Positions 26,766 to 35,928 of a stretch of DNA of 64,000 nt are shown piece by piece. Below the pieces are notes generated by a model, which was not told the origin of the DNA, did not search any database, and worked only from the letters and a program-made list of their open reading frames with translations. Position 1 is the stretch's first letter; every line of letters starts with the position of its first letter. The position numbers and the translations under genes were made by a program. The stretch is taken from contig JAGYOH010000001.1 of assembly GCA_018399635.1 (NCBI GenBank), positions 62,001-126,000 on the forward strand, given 5' to 3'. Origin of the DNA: Clostridia bacterium (lineage in GTDB: Bacteria > Bacillota > Clostridia > Peptostreptococcales > Acidaminobacteraceae).

Positions 26766-29162
26766 CTAGCGGCGCAATGCTCCCAGTTCCTTTTCCAGAG
26801 CCTCAAGAATCTTGTCATAGGGCTTTTGAACCGCCTCATAGGTCAAGGTGTCCTCCTTGGCCCTGAAGACCATGTTGTAGGCCACGCTCTTGAAACCCGC
26901 CTGAATCTGGTCACCCCGGTAAATATCAAAGAGCTTGACCTGGACCAGATCATTGCCACCATTTTTTTCAATTATATCAATAATTTCCTCATTGGTCACG
27001 GTTTCCGCCACCAAGAGGGCGATATCCCGCTCAATCGCAGGGAATCGGGATACCGGATTGTAAATTCTCGTCAGGTTTGAAGCCGCCATCAGGGCCTCGA
27101 AATCAAGCTCCACCCCGGTGATCCGGGTATTGGCCTCAAAGTTTTCCAGAACCTCGGGATGGAATTCTCCCATATATCCCAGGCTGGTCTCCCCCCAAAG
27201 AATGGTCGCAGACCGCCCCGGGTGGTAGGTGTCGATTTTCGGGGCCTTGACGAAACGCACCCCGTGAATCCCGAGGTCCTCCAGCAAGAGGGTCACCAGG
27301 CCCTTCAGGGTGAAGAAACCCACGCCTTCGCCGAAGCCCCCCATGACCAGGGAGATTTTTTCATCGGGCAGGTCTTTAACTGGAAGGGATTTCGGCATGA
27401 AGGTGTTCCCCATCTCGAAGGCCATCATTTTAGGAGCTCCGTAATTGTGGTTCCTTACCAGAACCTCCAGGAGATTGGGGACCAGGGTGGTCCTCATGAC
27501 ACTGTATTCCTCTCCCAGGGGGTTGATCAGCTTGACCATCCGGCTGATTGCGGGATCCTTTTCCCGCTTGATTTTTTTGACCGTAGAAGGTGAAACAAAG
27601 GAATAGGTGGCGATTTCCACCAGGCCCTTGGCCACCAGCAGTCTCTTGACCCGGTTTTCAATCCGCTGCTTTGGTGAAAATTCGCCGTAAAGGGTCCCGC
27701 CGGGAATCGTCGAGGGAATCCGGTCATAGCCGTAGATTCTGGCGATCTCCTCCACCAGGTCGATTTCCTTGACCACATCGAGGCGACAGGGGGGAACCGC
27801 CACCGTCAGGGAAAGGTCATCCCCTTCCACCAGCTGGAATTCAAGACCCTCCAGCATTTTTATCATTTCCGGTACGGTGGGGTCGATGCCGAGGATCCTT
27901 TTGACTTCCCTGCGGGTCAAGGTCACCCGCCGCTGGATCTGGGGTTCGGGGTAGACGTCCACCACCCCCTTGACCAGTTCTCCCACGTTCATTTCCTGAT
28001 AAAGCTCCAGAAGACGCTGGATCGCCTTGGCGACCCGGCTGGGATCGATGCCCTTTTCAAACCGGGCCGAGGCCTCGGTTCTCAGTCCCAGGGACTTGGA
28101 ACTCAATCTCAAAGCAGTCTTGTTGAAGGAGGCCACCTCCACGAAAATATTCCTGGTCTCAGAAGTGATCTCGGTGTTTTCCCCTCCCATGATGCCCGCC
28201 AGGCCGATGGCGCGTCTGGGACTGGCGATCACCAGGTCCTCAGTGGTCAGGCTGCGTTTCACAGAGTCCAGGGTGGTGATGACTTCATCCGCCTCGGCCC
28301 TTCGAACGATGATCCTGCCTTCATCCACCTGGTCCAGATCGAAGGGATGGATGGGATTGCCGATTTCCAGCATCACATAGTTGGTCACATCCACGATATT
28401 GTTGATGGGTCTGACGCCGGCAAGCATCAGTCTGACCTGCATCCACTGGGGAGAGGGCTCGATATTGGCGTTTCTGATGACAAAACCGGCATATCTCGGG
28501 CACAGGTCCCGGTCCAGCACCGAGACATCGATGAATTTTCCGACCTCGTCCCCGGAGAAGCCCTGGGGAACCTTCACGGCCCTGCGCTGTCGGCCGAAGG
28601 TCGCCTGGGTCTCCCGGGCCATCCCCTCGATGCACAGACAATCGGCCCGGTTGGGGGTGATTTCAAATTCAATGACCTGATCCCCGATGGCCACCGCTTC
28701 AAAAAAAGGAGTTCCCGGCTCATAACTGCCTTGTAGAATGTAGATGCCGTCGTCAAACACCTTGGGAATCACGCTTCTGGTGAATCCCAGTTCATCCAGG
28801 GAGACCAGCATGCCCTCGGAGACCTCCCCCCGGAGCTTGCTTTTTTTGATGACCAGCCCCTTGGCGAGTCTGGCCCCCACCCTGGCCACGGGAACAAAGT
28901 CCCCGACCTTGACATTTTTGGCGCCGGTGACGATCTGGACCCTTTCATCCCCGATATCCACCTTGAGGACGAAAAGTTTATCGGCGTCGGGGTGCTTCTC
29001 CTGGGCCAGCACCCTCCCCACCACGATCTCGGTGTTGTCCCGACTGAAATCCCGGATTCCCTCGGTATTGGAGCCCGACATGATCAGGCCTTCCTCCAGG
29101 GTCTTGATGGGAATATCATCTATTTTGACGTGCTCGTTCAGCCACTTCACAGGTACTTTCAT
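26766..29162 (-). CDS. pheT: phenylalanyl-tRNA synthetase beta subunit
   Basis: The 798-residue subunit has the N-terminal EMAP/OB tRNA-binding domain (VGRVLAQEKHPDADKLFVLKVD), the B3/B4 editing region, the B5 domain, and a C-terminal ferredoxin-fold anticodon-binding domain (PAIERDIALLV). It assembles with PheS as an alpha2-beta2 enzyme. The ATG follows GGAGG by seven bases and lies 15 bases after pheS. Confidence 0.97.
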   Translation of the reverse strand: MKVPVKWLNEHVKIDDIPIKTLEEGLIMSGSNTEGIRDFSRDNTEIVVGRVLAQEKHPDADKLFVLKVDIGDERVQIVTGAKNVKVGDFVPVARVGARLAKGLVIKKSKLRGEVSEGMLVSLDELGFTRSVIPKVFDDGIYILQGSYEPGTPFFEAVAIGDQVIEFEITPNRADCLCIEGMARETQATFGRQRRAVKVPQGFSGDEVGKFIDVSVLDRDLCPRYAGFVIRNANIEPSPQWMQVRLMLAGVRPINNIVDVTNYVMLEIGNPIHPFDLDQVDEGRIIVRRAEADEVITTLDSVKRSLTTEDLVIASPRRAIGLAGIMGGENTEITSETRNIFVEVASFNKTALRLSSKSLGLRTEASARFEKGIDPSRVAKAIQRLLELYQEMNVGELVKGVVDVYPEPQIQRRVTLTRREVKRILGIDPTVPEMIKMLEGLEFQLVEGDDLSLTVAVPPCRLDVVKEIDLVEEIARIYGYDRIPSTIPGGTLYGEFSPKQRIENRVKRLLVAKGLVEIATYSFVSPSTVKKIKREKDPAISRMVKLINPLGEEYSVMRTTLVPNLLEVLVRNHNYGAPKMMAFEMGNTFMPKSLPVKDLPDEKISLVMGGFGEGVGFFTLKGLVTLLLEDLGIHGVRFVKAPKIDTYHPGRSATILWGETSLGYMGEFHPEVLENFEANTRITGVELDFEALMAASNLTRIYNPVSRFPAIERDIALLVAETVTNEEIIDIIEKNGGNDLVQVKLFDIYRGDQIQAGFKSVAYNMVFRAKEDTLTYEAVQKPYDKILEALEKELGALRR

Positions 29163-29177
29163 GATCTGCCTCCTCTC

Positions 29178-30197
29178 CTAGAATTGTTTGATGAACCGGA
29201 TGTCGTTTTCAAAAAAGAGCCGGATATCGTCAATCTCATGCTTGAGCATGGTGATCCGGTCCAGGCCCATGCCAAAGGCGAATCCGGAGTACTTTTCAGA
29301 ATCGATGCCGCATTCCTCCAGGACATGGGGATGGACCATCCCGCAGCCCAGGATCTCGATCCATCCACTGTAGGAACAGAAGCGGCAGCCTTCCCCGCCG
29401 CATTTGAAACAGCTGACATCCACCTCGGCACTAGGCTCCGTGAAGGGGAAATAGTGGGGTCTGAACTTGGTCTGGGTGGCTTCTCCGAAGAGACGCTTGG
29501 CGAATAGGTCCAGGGTTCCCTTCAAGTCCGCCATGGTGATATGCTCATCCACGACCAGTCCCTCGATCTGATGGAACATGGGGGAATGGGTGGCGTCGAG
29601 TTCATCGTACCTGAAGCATCTCCCCGGTGAAATCACCTTGATGGGAGGGTCGTTGGCCATCATGGTCCTGACCTGCACCGGTGAGGTCTGGGTCCTCAGA
29701 AGCAGGTCCTCGGTGATGTAGAAGGTATCCGAAAGACTCCGCGAGGGATGGTCCTTGGGAGAATTCAGGGCGTCGAAATTGTTGTAGACGGTGTCCACCT
29801 CGGGTCCCTCGGCGATTTTATACCCCATGCCGATGAAAATGCCCTTGATTTCATCGAGGACCAGATTGAGGGGATGCAGATGTCCCTTTTCAAAGATTTC
29901 CCCGGGCATGGTGATATCCAGGGCCTCCGAGCTGAGGCGGTCTTCGAGCTCCCGGCCTCGAATCCAGTCCCTTCTTTGTGAAATGAGGGACTCTATGCGC
30001 TGGGTCGCCTCGTTCCCCAGCTTCCCGATGAGGGGACGCTCCTCCACCGATAGCCGGCCCATTCCCTTCATGAGTTCCTTCAGGATGCCTTTTTTCCCGA
30101 GAAAATGCACCCTGAAATCATCAAGCTCCCTGCTGCTTTCAACGGATTCAATGGCGGTTTCAGCCTCTGTGACGATTGCCTTCAGTTTGTCTTCCAT
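29178..30197 (-). CDS. pheS: phenylalanyl-tRNA synthetase alpha subunit
   Basis: The catalytic subunit holds the class II motifs: motif 2 near FHQIEGLVVDE and motif 3 GFAFGMGLDRITML, with the N-terminal coiled coil for tRNA binding. An ATG at 30203 is only two bases from AAGGGG, whereas ATG 30197 has eight bases of spacing, so I prefer the latter (339 residues). It opens the pheS-pheT-zapA-mutS2-DUF523 run behind a T-box leader. Confidence 0.97.
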   Translation of the reverse strand: MEDKLKAIVTEAETAIESVESSRELDDFRVHFLGKKGILKELMKGMGRLSVEERPLIGKLGNEATQRIESLISQRRDWIRGRELEDRLSSEALDITMPGEIFEKGHLHPLNLVLDEIKGIFIGMGYKIAEGPEVDTVYNNFDALNSPKDHPSRSLSDTFYITEDLLLRTQTSPVQVRTMMANDPPIKVISPGRCFRYDELDATHSPMFHQIEGLVVDEHITMADLKGTLDLFAKRLFGEATQTKFRPHYFPFTEPSAEVDVSCFKCGGEGCRFCSYSGWIEILGCGMVHPHVLEECGIDSEKYSGFAFGMGLDRITMLKHEIDDIRLFFENDIRFIKQF

Positions 30198-30215
30198 GTC
30201 CATGACCCCTTCCTA

Positions 30216-30470
30216 AAAAAAATAAATCCTCATCCCTCATGAAAGGGACGAAGATTTTCTCCGCGGTACCACCCAAATTGTCATCACTGACCACTCGTTA
30301 ATCGGGGATAACGGTCCCTTAGCCGGTCTTTCCTACTCACAAGTTTCAAAAAGACTGCTCCGGAGTGAAATTTCACAATTCGCCACTCAGGAAAACTTTC
30401 AGCCCAGGGTTTTCCTCTCTATGGTCGAGTCCCATCGAATTGCTACTGGTGCTCCTTCTTCGCATTTCAA
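30216..30470 (-). ncRNA. T-box leader of pheST (specifier TTC)
   Basis: The T-box GGGTGGTACCGCGG lies at 30261-30274. In Stem I the helix CAATTCG/CGAATTG closes a specifier loop in which GTGAAATTTCACTC holds TTC followed by A (30367-30369), a Phe codon. The terminator pairs AAATC-TTC-G-TCCCT with AGGGA-T-GAG-GATTT near 30217-30253, followed by a long T run. This explains control of pheST by charged tRNA-Phe. Confidence 0.93.
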
Positions 30471-30475
30471 GTATG

Positions 30476-30504
30476 ATTATAGCACAAGATAAAACCCATC
30501 ACAA
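30476..30504 (-). promoter_or_regulatory. promoter of the pheS T-box transcript
   Basis: Extended -10 TGCTATAAT (30476-30484) and -35 TTGTGA (30499-30504) with a 17-base spacer. The -35 overlaps the stop codon of the upstream rRNA methyltransferase gene. Confidence 0.8.
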
Positions 30505-31266
30505 ATAATTCTTCAGCTGTCTGCCCACTTCATAGAGAATGATTCCCGCCGCCACGGAGGCGTTGAGGGATTCCGTCCCCGCCACCATGGGGATTCTGAT
30601 CCGTTCATCTAGAATTTTGAGAATTTCAGGATCGATGCCCCTGCCCTCGTTGCCGATGATGATGAGGCTGCGCCTGGGATAGACCACCTCGTCAAAGGCC
30701 CTGGCCCCATCGGCGGCGGCGCCGAAAATCCTGTACCCCCCCGCCTTGAGGGTCTCGATGAAATCACTTCCCTCCGGGATGGTCCGGGCCTTCATATGAA
30801 AAATGCCACCGGCACTGGACCGGACCACCTTGGGGCTGTACAAGTCCACGGATCCCCTTCTCAGGGCGATCTGCCCGACCCCCGCAGCCACGGCGCTTCT
30901 GATGATGGTGCCCAGATTGCCGGGGTCCTGGAGGGTATCGAGAAAGAGGACCGGTTCATCCTCATCAAAGGGCACCTCGGGAGGCTTCCTCACCACCGCA
31001 AGGATCCCCTGGGAATGGACGGTGTCGGAGACTTCCTTGAAAAGAGACTCCTCGAGCAGAATCGTCCCGGCCTCGGAGGCGGGAATTTCACCTTCATAAG
31101 CCGTGGACCTCACCAGGTAGACCATCCGGTCCGGATACCTGCCGGCCTCCGCCACGAAGCGTCTTCCCTCGACGATGAAACACCCGGTACTTTCCCGGGT
31201 CTTTCTTCTGCCCAGGGCCTTCAGTTCCTTGAAGACGCTGTTGTTTCTGGACCGGACTTCCTTCAT
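30499..31266 (-). CDS. SpoU/TrmH-family RNA 2'-O-methyltransferase
   Basis: A SPOUT-class RNA ribose methyltransferase of 255 residues. The N-terminal substrate-binding domain (TGCFIVEGRRFVAEA) precedes the knotted domain with motifs LFLDTLQDPGNLGTIIRSA, IIGNEGRGI and RIPMVAGTESLNASVAAGIILYE. It is close to 23S rRNA methyltransferases of the RlmB/YsgA type; the target base cannot be told. Its ATG overlaps the trkA stop by four bases (ATGA). Confidence 0.92.
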   Translation of the reverse strand: MKEVRSRNNSVFKELKALGRRKTRESTGCFIVEGRRFVAEAGRYPDRMVYLVRSTAYEGEIPASEAGTILLEESLFKEVSDTVHSQGILAVVRKPPEVPFDEDEPVLFLDTLQDPGNLGTIIRSAVAAGVGQIALRRGSVDLYSPKVVRSSAGGIFHMKARTIPEGSDFIETLKAGGYRIFGAAADGARAFDEVVYPRRSLIIIGNEGRGIDPEILKILDERIRIPMVAGTESLNASVAAGIILYEVGRQLKNYL

Positions 31267-31934
31267 CGCTTTCCTTCCTTGGTCTCGATGGTTTCAAGGT
31301 CCTCGTTGTGTCCGATCACCACCAGAATGTCCCCTGATTGGATCTTATGGTCGGGATGAGCGGAAATATTGAGGTCCAGGCCGCTTTTGATGGCAATGAC
31401 GTTGATGCCGTATTTGGCCCGCATGTCGAGTTCCTTCAGGCTTTTTCCCACCCAGTTTTCCAGGGCCTTGATTTCAATGATGCTGTACTCTGAAGACAGG
31501 TCGATGAAATCAATGAGATTCTCTGAAACCAGATTTTTCGCCACCCGGATTCCCATGTCCCTCTCAGGAAAAACCACCCGGTCCGCACCGATCCGGTAGA
31601 GGACCTTGGCGTGAAGATCACTCTGGGCCTTGGCGACGATATGCCTGACCCCGAGCTCCTTCACCATCAGGGTGATCAGGATGGAGGCCTGGATATCCCC
31701 TCCGATGGTGATGATGGCCACGTCGAAATTGCCGATGCCCAGGGATTTGAGGGCATGCTCGTCGGTGGCGTCCGCCTGTACCGCATAGGTCACCTGCTCC
31801 GCCAGTTTTTGTACGGTACTTTCATTGTTGTCCACCACCAGTACCTCGCCGCCAAGCTCTGTCAGCTTGATGGCGACGCTGCTGCCGAAACGGCCGCTGC
31901 CGATGATTACAAATTGCTTTTTCATATCATCCAT
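31263..31934 (-). CDS. Trk/Ktr potassium uptake regulatory subunit
   Basis: A cytosolic RCK protein of 223 residues that gates the potassium channel encoded just upstream. The Rossmann motif IIGSGRFGSSVA is at residues 9-20, VVDNNE binds the nucleotide ribose, and a TrkA-C domain occupies the last 80 residues. I prefer ATG 31934 with AGGA six bases upstream; a GTG at 31937 directly follows the trkH stop. The pair resembles KtrA/KtrB of Bacillus as much as TrkA/TrkH. Confidence 0.92.
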   Translation of the reverse strand: MDDMKKQFVIIGSGRFGSSVAIKLTELGGEVLVVDNNESTVQKLAEQVTYAVQADATDEHALKSLGIGNFDVAIITIGGDIQASILITLMVKELGVRHIVAKAQSDLHAKVLYRIGADRVVFPERDMGIRVAKNLVSENLIDFIDLSSEYSIIEIKALENWVGKSLKELDMRAKYGINVIAIKSGLDLNISAHPDHKIQSGDILVVIGHNEDLETIETKEGKR

Positions 31935-31937
31935 CAC

Positions 31938-33287
31938 CTATCCTATGCTTATTTTATCCTCCGGGTAACGCAGAGGTTCGATTTTTTGAGTGCGGTGGGC
32001 CAGGGCCACCACCACGGTCAAAGGGCCCACCCGACCGGCAAACATGGTGAAAATGATCAGAAGCTTGCCGATCCCTGACAACTCCGGTGTGATGCCCCCG
32101 GAAAGCCCCACGGTACCGAAGGCGGATACGGTTTCAAACAGAATATCCAGAAAATCATGGTCGGCTTCCGCCGCACTGACCAAAAGCACCATCACCAGGA
32201 CCAGAATCAAGGATATGGTGAAAATGATGAAGGCCCGGTTCATGGCCTCGGACCGCACTCTTTTCTTGAAGATCACCGTGTCCCGCCTGCCCATGACGAT
32301 GGTCTTGACGCTGAGAAGAACCACGGCCAGGGTGGTGGTCTTGATCCCCCCCGCCGTGGAACCCGGCGAACCGCCGATGAACATCAGAATGATCACGAAA
32401 AATTTCGTCACCTCTTTGAGGGCCCCCGTGTCCAGGGTGTTGAAGCCTGCAGTCCTCGGTGTGGCGGATTGAAAAAACGAGGCCAGGATCTTCTGTCCGA
32501 AATTCAGGTTGCCCAGGGTGGCGGGATTGTTGTACTCCAGGGCGAAAATCACGATGAAGCCCATAAGGAGCAGGATGCCCGTAACGGAAAGGACCACCTT
32601 GGTGTGAAAGGAGATCTTGCGGGTTCTTTTGAAGGCGATCAGTTCCACCACCACGGAGAAACCCAGTCCTCCCGTGATCAACAGTCCAAGGATGACGAGA
32701 TTCAGGTGAAGGCTGGTCACAAAGGGGGTGAAGCTCTGATAACCCCCGATCAGATCGAAGCCGGCGTTGCAGTAGGCGGAGACGCTGTGGAAGACGGCAA
32801 AGACGATGCCCTTGCCCACCCCGTAGATGGGGATGAAGAATCCGCTGAGGAGCACCGCCCCGATCCCTTCGATGACCAGGGTCAGAATCAGCACATATTT
32901 CACCAGTCTGACGATGCCGGACAGAGAACTTTGATTGAAGGCCTCCTGCATGATCATCCTGTTTTTAAGACCGATCTTCCGCCCGATGAGCAGGGCCCAG
33001 AAGGTGGCCATGGACATGAATCCGATGCCGCCGATCTGAATCAGCATCAGGATGACCCCTTGGCCGAAGGGGGACCAGTAGGTCCCGGTATCCACCACCA
33101 CCAGGCCGGTCACACAGACCGCCGAGGTCGCCGTGAACAGGGCGTCGATCAAGCCCGCGCTCTTCATGGACACTGTGGCGACGGGCAGATTCAAAAGCAC
33201 CATCCCCATGAAAATGATGGTTGAAAATCCCATCACAAGAATCTGGGCCGGATTCATCGGTTTGTCGGTCAAAGCGTTCTGTTTCAT
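31938..33287 (-). CDS. Trk/Ktr potassium uptake channel subunit
   Basis: A 449-residue polytopic membrane protein with the four selectivity-filter repeats of the TrkH/KtrB family: SAVCVTGL, AYCNAGFD, PRTAGFN and AFGTVGLSGG. ATG 33287 is used; the frame is open further up to a TTG, but that would overlap the promoter -10. GGTGAT lies a few bases before the ATG. trkA follows at once and then the rRNA methylase. Confidence 0.95.
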   Translation of the reverse strand: MKQNALTDKPMNPAQILVMGFSTIIFMGMVLLNLPVATVSMKSAGLIDALFTATSAVCVTGLVVVDTGTYWSPFGQGVILMLIQIGGIGFMSMATFWALLIGRKIGLKNRMIMQEAFNQSSLSGIVRLVKYVLILTLVIEGIGAVLLSGFFIPIYGVGKGIVFAVFHSVSAYCNAGFDLIGGYQSFTPFVTSLHLNLVILGLLITGGLGFSVVVELIAFKRTRKISFHTKVVLSVTGILLLMGFIVIFALEYNNPATLGNLNFGQKILASFFQSATPRTAGFNTLDTGALKEVTKFFVIILMFIGGSPGSTAGGIKTTTLAVVLLSVKTIVMGRRDTVIFKKRVRSEAMNRAFIIFTISLILVLVMVLLVSAAEADHDFLDILFETVSAFGTVGLSGGITPELSGIGKLLIIFTMFAGRVGPLTVVVALAHRTQKIEPLRYPEDKISIG

Positions 33288-33319
33288 AGTATCACCAACT
33301 TCAAGTCGTATTCCTGTCA

Positions 33320-33328
33320 ATTATACCA
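33320..33328 (-). promoter_or_regulatory. extended -10 promoter of the potassium uptake operon
   Basis: TGGTATAAT on the minus strand, 33 bases before the ATG of the channel gene. No good -35 is seen at 17 bases, as is usual for extended -10 promoters. Confidence 0.6.
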
Positions 33329-33365
33329 CTAACCGATAAGGTCTGAAAGTCTTCCCTTCGAGGGC

Positions 33366-33393
33366 AAAAAAAACAAGAGTCATGACGACTCTT
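33366..33393 (-). terminator. terminator after rplT
   Basis: Stem AAGAGTC/GACTCTT (33375-33381 and 33387-33393) with a five-base loop, followed on the minus strand by a run of eight Ts. Confidence 0.85.
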
Positions 33394-33748
33394 ATTTCAG
33401 GGCTTCCTTTGCAGTGTCAACGAGGGACTTGAAATTATCGGGATCATGGATCGCCATTTCAGAAAGCATTTTGCGATTGATGACAATGTCCGCCTTCTTG
33501 AGTCCGTTGATGAACTTGGAATAACTCATATCATGGGCCCGCACCCCTGCATTGATTCGGGCGATCCACATTTTTCTGAAATCTCTTTTTCTGAGTTTTC
33601 TTCCGGAATATGCGCTTCTCAAGGATCTCATCACAGCGGGATTCGCCGCTTTGAAAACCTTGCTCTTTTGTCCGTAGAAGCCTTTCGCTAATTTCAAAAT
33701 TTTCCGGTGTTTCTTTTTGGCATTGACAGCTCTTTTGACTCTGGCCAT
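33392..33748 (-). CDS. rplT: 50S ribosomal protein L20
   Basis: L20 binds 23S rRNA early in 50S assembly and represses its own operon through the leader RNA. The 118-residue length and the text [25 protein letters not shown], followed by basic repeats, are characteristic. It is the last gene of infC-rpmI-rplT; the terminator follows directly. Confidence 0.98.
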   Translation of the reverse strand: MARVKRAVNAKKKHRKILKLAKGFYGQKSKVFKAANPAVMRSLRSAYSGRKLRKRDFRKMWIARINAGVRAHDMSYSKFINGLKKADIVINRKMLSEMAIHDPDNFKSLVDTAKEALK

Positions 33749-33779
33749 AACTCTAACCTCCTATTCTTGCAAAATGTTT

Positions 33780-33977
33780 TTAATCGTAGGGCAGCATCTT
33801 TCTAACGCGTTTCATATCCCCAGCGGATACCAGTCCGGATTTCCTGAGATTTCTTTTTCTCTTGGGAGACTTTTTCGTGAGTATATGGCTTGTATAAGCT
33901 TTTGAACGCTTCAATTTACCTGTTCCGGTAAGCTTTACTCTTTTTTTGGCTCCACTGTGACTTTTCATTTTAGGCAT
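33780..33977 (-). CDS. rpmI: 50S ribosomal protein L35
   Basis: A 65-residue basic protein, [31 protein letters not shown], a plain match to L35. It lies between infC and rplT in the conserved order and has AGGAGG before its ATG. Confidence 0.98.
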   Translation of the reverse strand: MPKMKSHSGAKKRVKLTGTGKLKRSKAYTSHILTKKSPKRKRNLRKSGLVSAGDMKRVRKMLPYD

Positions 33978-33992
33978 GAAGGATCCTCCTCT

Positions 33993-34505
33993 CTAAGCTT
34001 TATGCGTTGAATTGAATATTACAACAAGGCTTCTACCTTCGAGTCTCGGTCTTTGTTCCATTTTACCGTCTTCCCCGATGATCTCGGCGAATCGGGTGAT
34101 GACCTCGTAACCGAATTCGGTATGGCCCATTTGTCGTCCTTTAAAGCGCAATGAAACCTTGACCTTGTCCCCGTTTTTCAGGAATTTGATGGCATTGTTC
34201 GCCTTGGTCATCATGTCATGGGAGTCGATATTGATGCTGAGTCGAATCTCCTTGACCTGGATCATCTTCTGCTTTTTCTTGGATTCCTTTTCCTTCTTCG
34301 ACTGCTCATACTTGAACTTCCCGTAATCCATGATCTTGCATACGGGAGGCTTCGCGGTGGGAGCAATCTTTACCAGGTCCAGCTTGCGATCAGCGGCGAT
34401 ATCCAGTGCCTCGCTTCTGCTCACAACCCCCAGCTGATTGCCATCAACGTCGATTAACCGGACCTCTTTGTCCCGGATATCTTCATTAATCTCTGCTTTT
34501 TTAAT
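33993..34505 (-). CDS. infC: translation initiation factor IF-3
   Basis: IF-3 checks the start codon on the 30S subunit. The protein has the N-terminal domain (INEDIRDKEVRLIDVDG), the lysine-rich linker and the C-terminal domain (KEIRLSINIDSHD). No ATG, GTG or TTG exists at the proper N-terminus; ATT 34505 (or ATT 34508) follows AGGGGG at a good distance and gives the normal 170 residues. ATT starts are known for infC and let IF-3 control its own synthesis. Confidence 0.95.
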   Translation of the reverse strand: MKKAEINEDIRDKEVRLIDVDGNQLGVVSRSEALDIAADRKLDLVKIAPTAKPPVCKIMDYGKFKYEQSKKEKESKKKQKMIQVKEIRLSINIDSHDMMTKANNAIKFLKNGDKVKVSLRFKGRQMGHTEFGYEVITRFAEIIGEDGKMEQRPRLEGRSLVVIFNSTHKA

Positions 34506-34529
34506 AATTTACACCCCCTGTTGTTCCCT

Positions 34530-34669
34530 AATAAAAAAGAGCGGATAAAAATCCGCTCCCTGAATACAAAACCCTTCCTCCGTTTTAAGAAGGAAATCTG
34601 ATTCAACCCTATGAACACCGACGTTGTAGGGTGAGAAGTCGCGGACCTCTACTTTTTTATGTGTGTTAC
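34530..34669 (-). ncRNA. L20-type leader of infC-rpmI-rplT with attenuator
   Basis: About 160 bases separate the promoter from infC. Near the end a strong intrinsic terminator, GAGCGGAT tttt ATCCGCTC (34539-34558) with Ts at 34533-34538, lies ahead of the coding region, so read-through must be regulated. In Bacillus the same operon has an L20-binding leader at this place. The detailed rRNA-mimic fold was not verified by hand. Confidence 0.75.
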
Positions 34670-34675
34670 CGGATA

Positions 34676-34704
34676 ATGATACCATGCAGCGGTTCCTTTG
34701 TCAA
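34676..34704 (-). promoter_or_regulatory. promoter of infC-rpmI-rplT
   Basis: Consensus -35 TTGACA (34699-34704), 17-base spacer, -10 TATCAT (34676-34681). The -35 overlaps the last codons of the upstream metal-dependent hydrolase gene. Confidence 0.88.
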
Positions 34705-35396
34705 ATACTCTCTTGAGGAATTTCATAGGCTTCTCCGGGGTCCAGGACCACCACCCGGGCGTCCTTGACCAGAGCCCTGAAAATCTCCGGATTCGCTGCA
34801 ATCACCTCGAAGGTGTCATAGTGGATGGGGATGACCACCCGGGGTTTGATGAAACCCACGCCGATGGCGGCATCCGCCATGTCCATGGTATAATTCCCCC
34901 CGACGGGAAGGAAGGCGACGTGGATCTTCTCCTTTTCCAGGAGCTTCATATCCAGGGTTAGACCCGTATCCCCGGCATGGTAGATCCTTATGCCCTCTAT
35001 TTCCAGAAGAAATCCTCCGGGATTGCCCCCATAGATCATCTCTCCCCGGTGATTGATTCCCGACCCGTGGAGGGCGGGGGTCATCTTGACAAAACCGAAA
35101 TCCGTCTTGAATTTCCCGCCGATATGCATGGCGTGGAGATTCTCAAGACCCTGCTTTCTCAAATAATCGATGATTTCCGCATTGGCCACCACCCTGGCCG
35201 AGGTGGCCTTTGCCAGTTCGACGGTGTCTCCCAGGTGGTCGGCGTGGCCGTGGGTCACGAAAATATAATCCAGCTCCTTGAAATCCTCAGGAAGCCTGGG
35301 ACACATCCCGTTCCCTCTTAAAAAGGGGTCGATGATGCCCTTGAATCCCTGGGTTTCGATGTAGACCACGGCATGGCCCAGATACGTCAGTTTCAC
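34701..35396 (-). CDS. UPF0173-type metal-dependent hydrolase
   Basis: A metallo-beta-lactamase-fold protein of 231 residues. The metal site THGHADHLGD lies near residue 50, with further ligands in HAGDTGL and the final IPIHYDTF. Members of this family (YtkL-like) are annotated as hydrolases of unknown substrate. The ATG overlaps the preceding gene's stop by four bases. It is the last of three genes behind the SOS-box promoter at 36207-36235. Confidence 0.88.
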   Translation of the reverse strand: MKLTYLGHAVVYIETQGFKGIIDPFLRGNGMCPRLPEDFKELDYIFVTHGHADHLGDTVELAKATSARVVANAEIIDYLRKQGLENLHAMHIGGKFKTDFGFVKMTPALHGSGINHRGEMIYGGNPGGFLLEIEGIRIYHAGDTGLTLDMKLLEKEKIHVAFLPVGGNYTMDMADAAIGVGFIKPRVVIPIHYDTFEVIAANPEIFRALVKDARVVVLDPGEAYEIPQESI

Positions 35397-35887
35397 TGCA
35401 AATCCTCCTTGCTCCCGGAAAAATCAATCTTGGAAAAGGCCTCCCGCATGTAATAATTCAAGGCGTTTTCATCAAAATGACTTCCGTCGTGGATTTTTCC
35501 CACCCGCTTGATTTTCGCCCGTTTCTCTCCCGGCACGATATAACTCAGCACCTGGGATTCCACCAGGTTCAAATCCGGGACATGATAACCGATTTTCACT
35601 TCAATGGACAGGTTCTTCCGGGTGAACTTCAGGTAATGACTCATGAGGGTGAGCTTGGCAACCACCTCATCCTCCTGGTCGAAGCTCACCTCTTCCCGGG
35701 CCGCCTCCATGATCTCCGTCATCTGGGACAGCAGCTGGTCAAAGTACCTGCGAATCAGTTCCTCCGCCTCATCGATCTGACGCAGCTGGTCCTGGTTGTG
35801 CCGATAGACTTTGATTTCCTGATTGAAACGACCCGTCAGACTCTTGATCAGTTCCTCTCTGAAGTCATAGAAAAAGCGGACTGTCAT
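35393..35887 (-). CDS. hypothetical protein, second gene of the SOS-box operon
   Basis: A 164-residue soluble protein that I do not recognise. It opens TVRFFYDFREELIKSLTGRF, is mostly charged helix (EEVSFDQEDEVVAKLTLMSH), and has no signal peptide, metal or nucleotide motif I can name. ATG 35887 has GGAGGG six bases upstream; a GTG just before it is too close. It lies 42 bases after the small first gene and overlaps the hydrolase gene by four bases. Confidence 0.7.
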   Translation of the reverse strand: MTVRFFYDFREELIKSLTGRFNQEIKVYRHNQDQLRQIDEAEELIRRYFDQLLSQMTEIMEAAREEVSFDQEDEVVAKLTLMSHYLKFTRKNLSIEVKIGYHVPDLNLVESQVLSYIVPGEKRAKIKRVGKIHDGSHFDENALNYYMREAFSKIDFSGSKEDLQ

Positions 35888-35928
35888 CACAAACCCTCCT
35901 CACTTTTTCTATAGATACCCTCCTTGGC

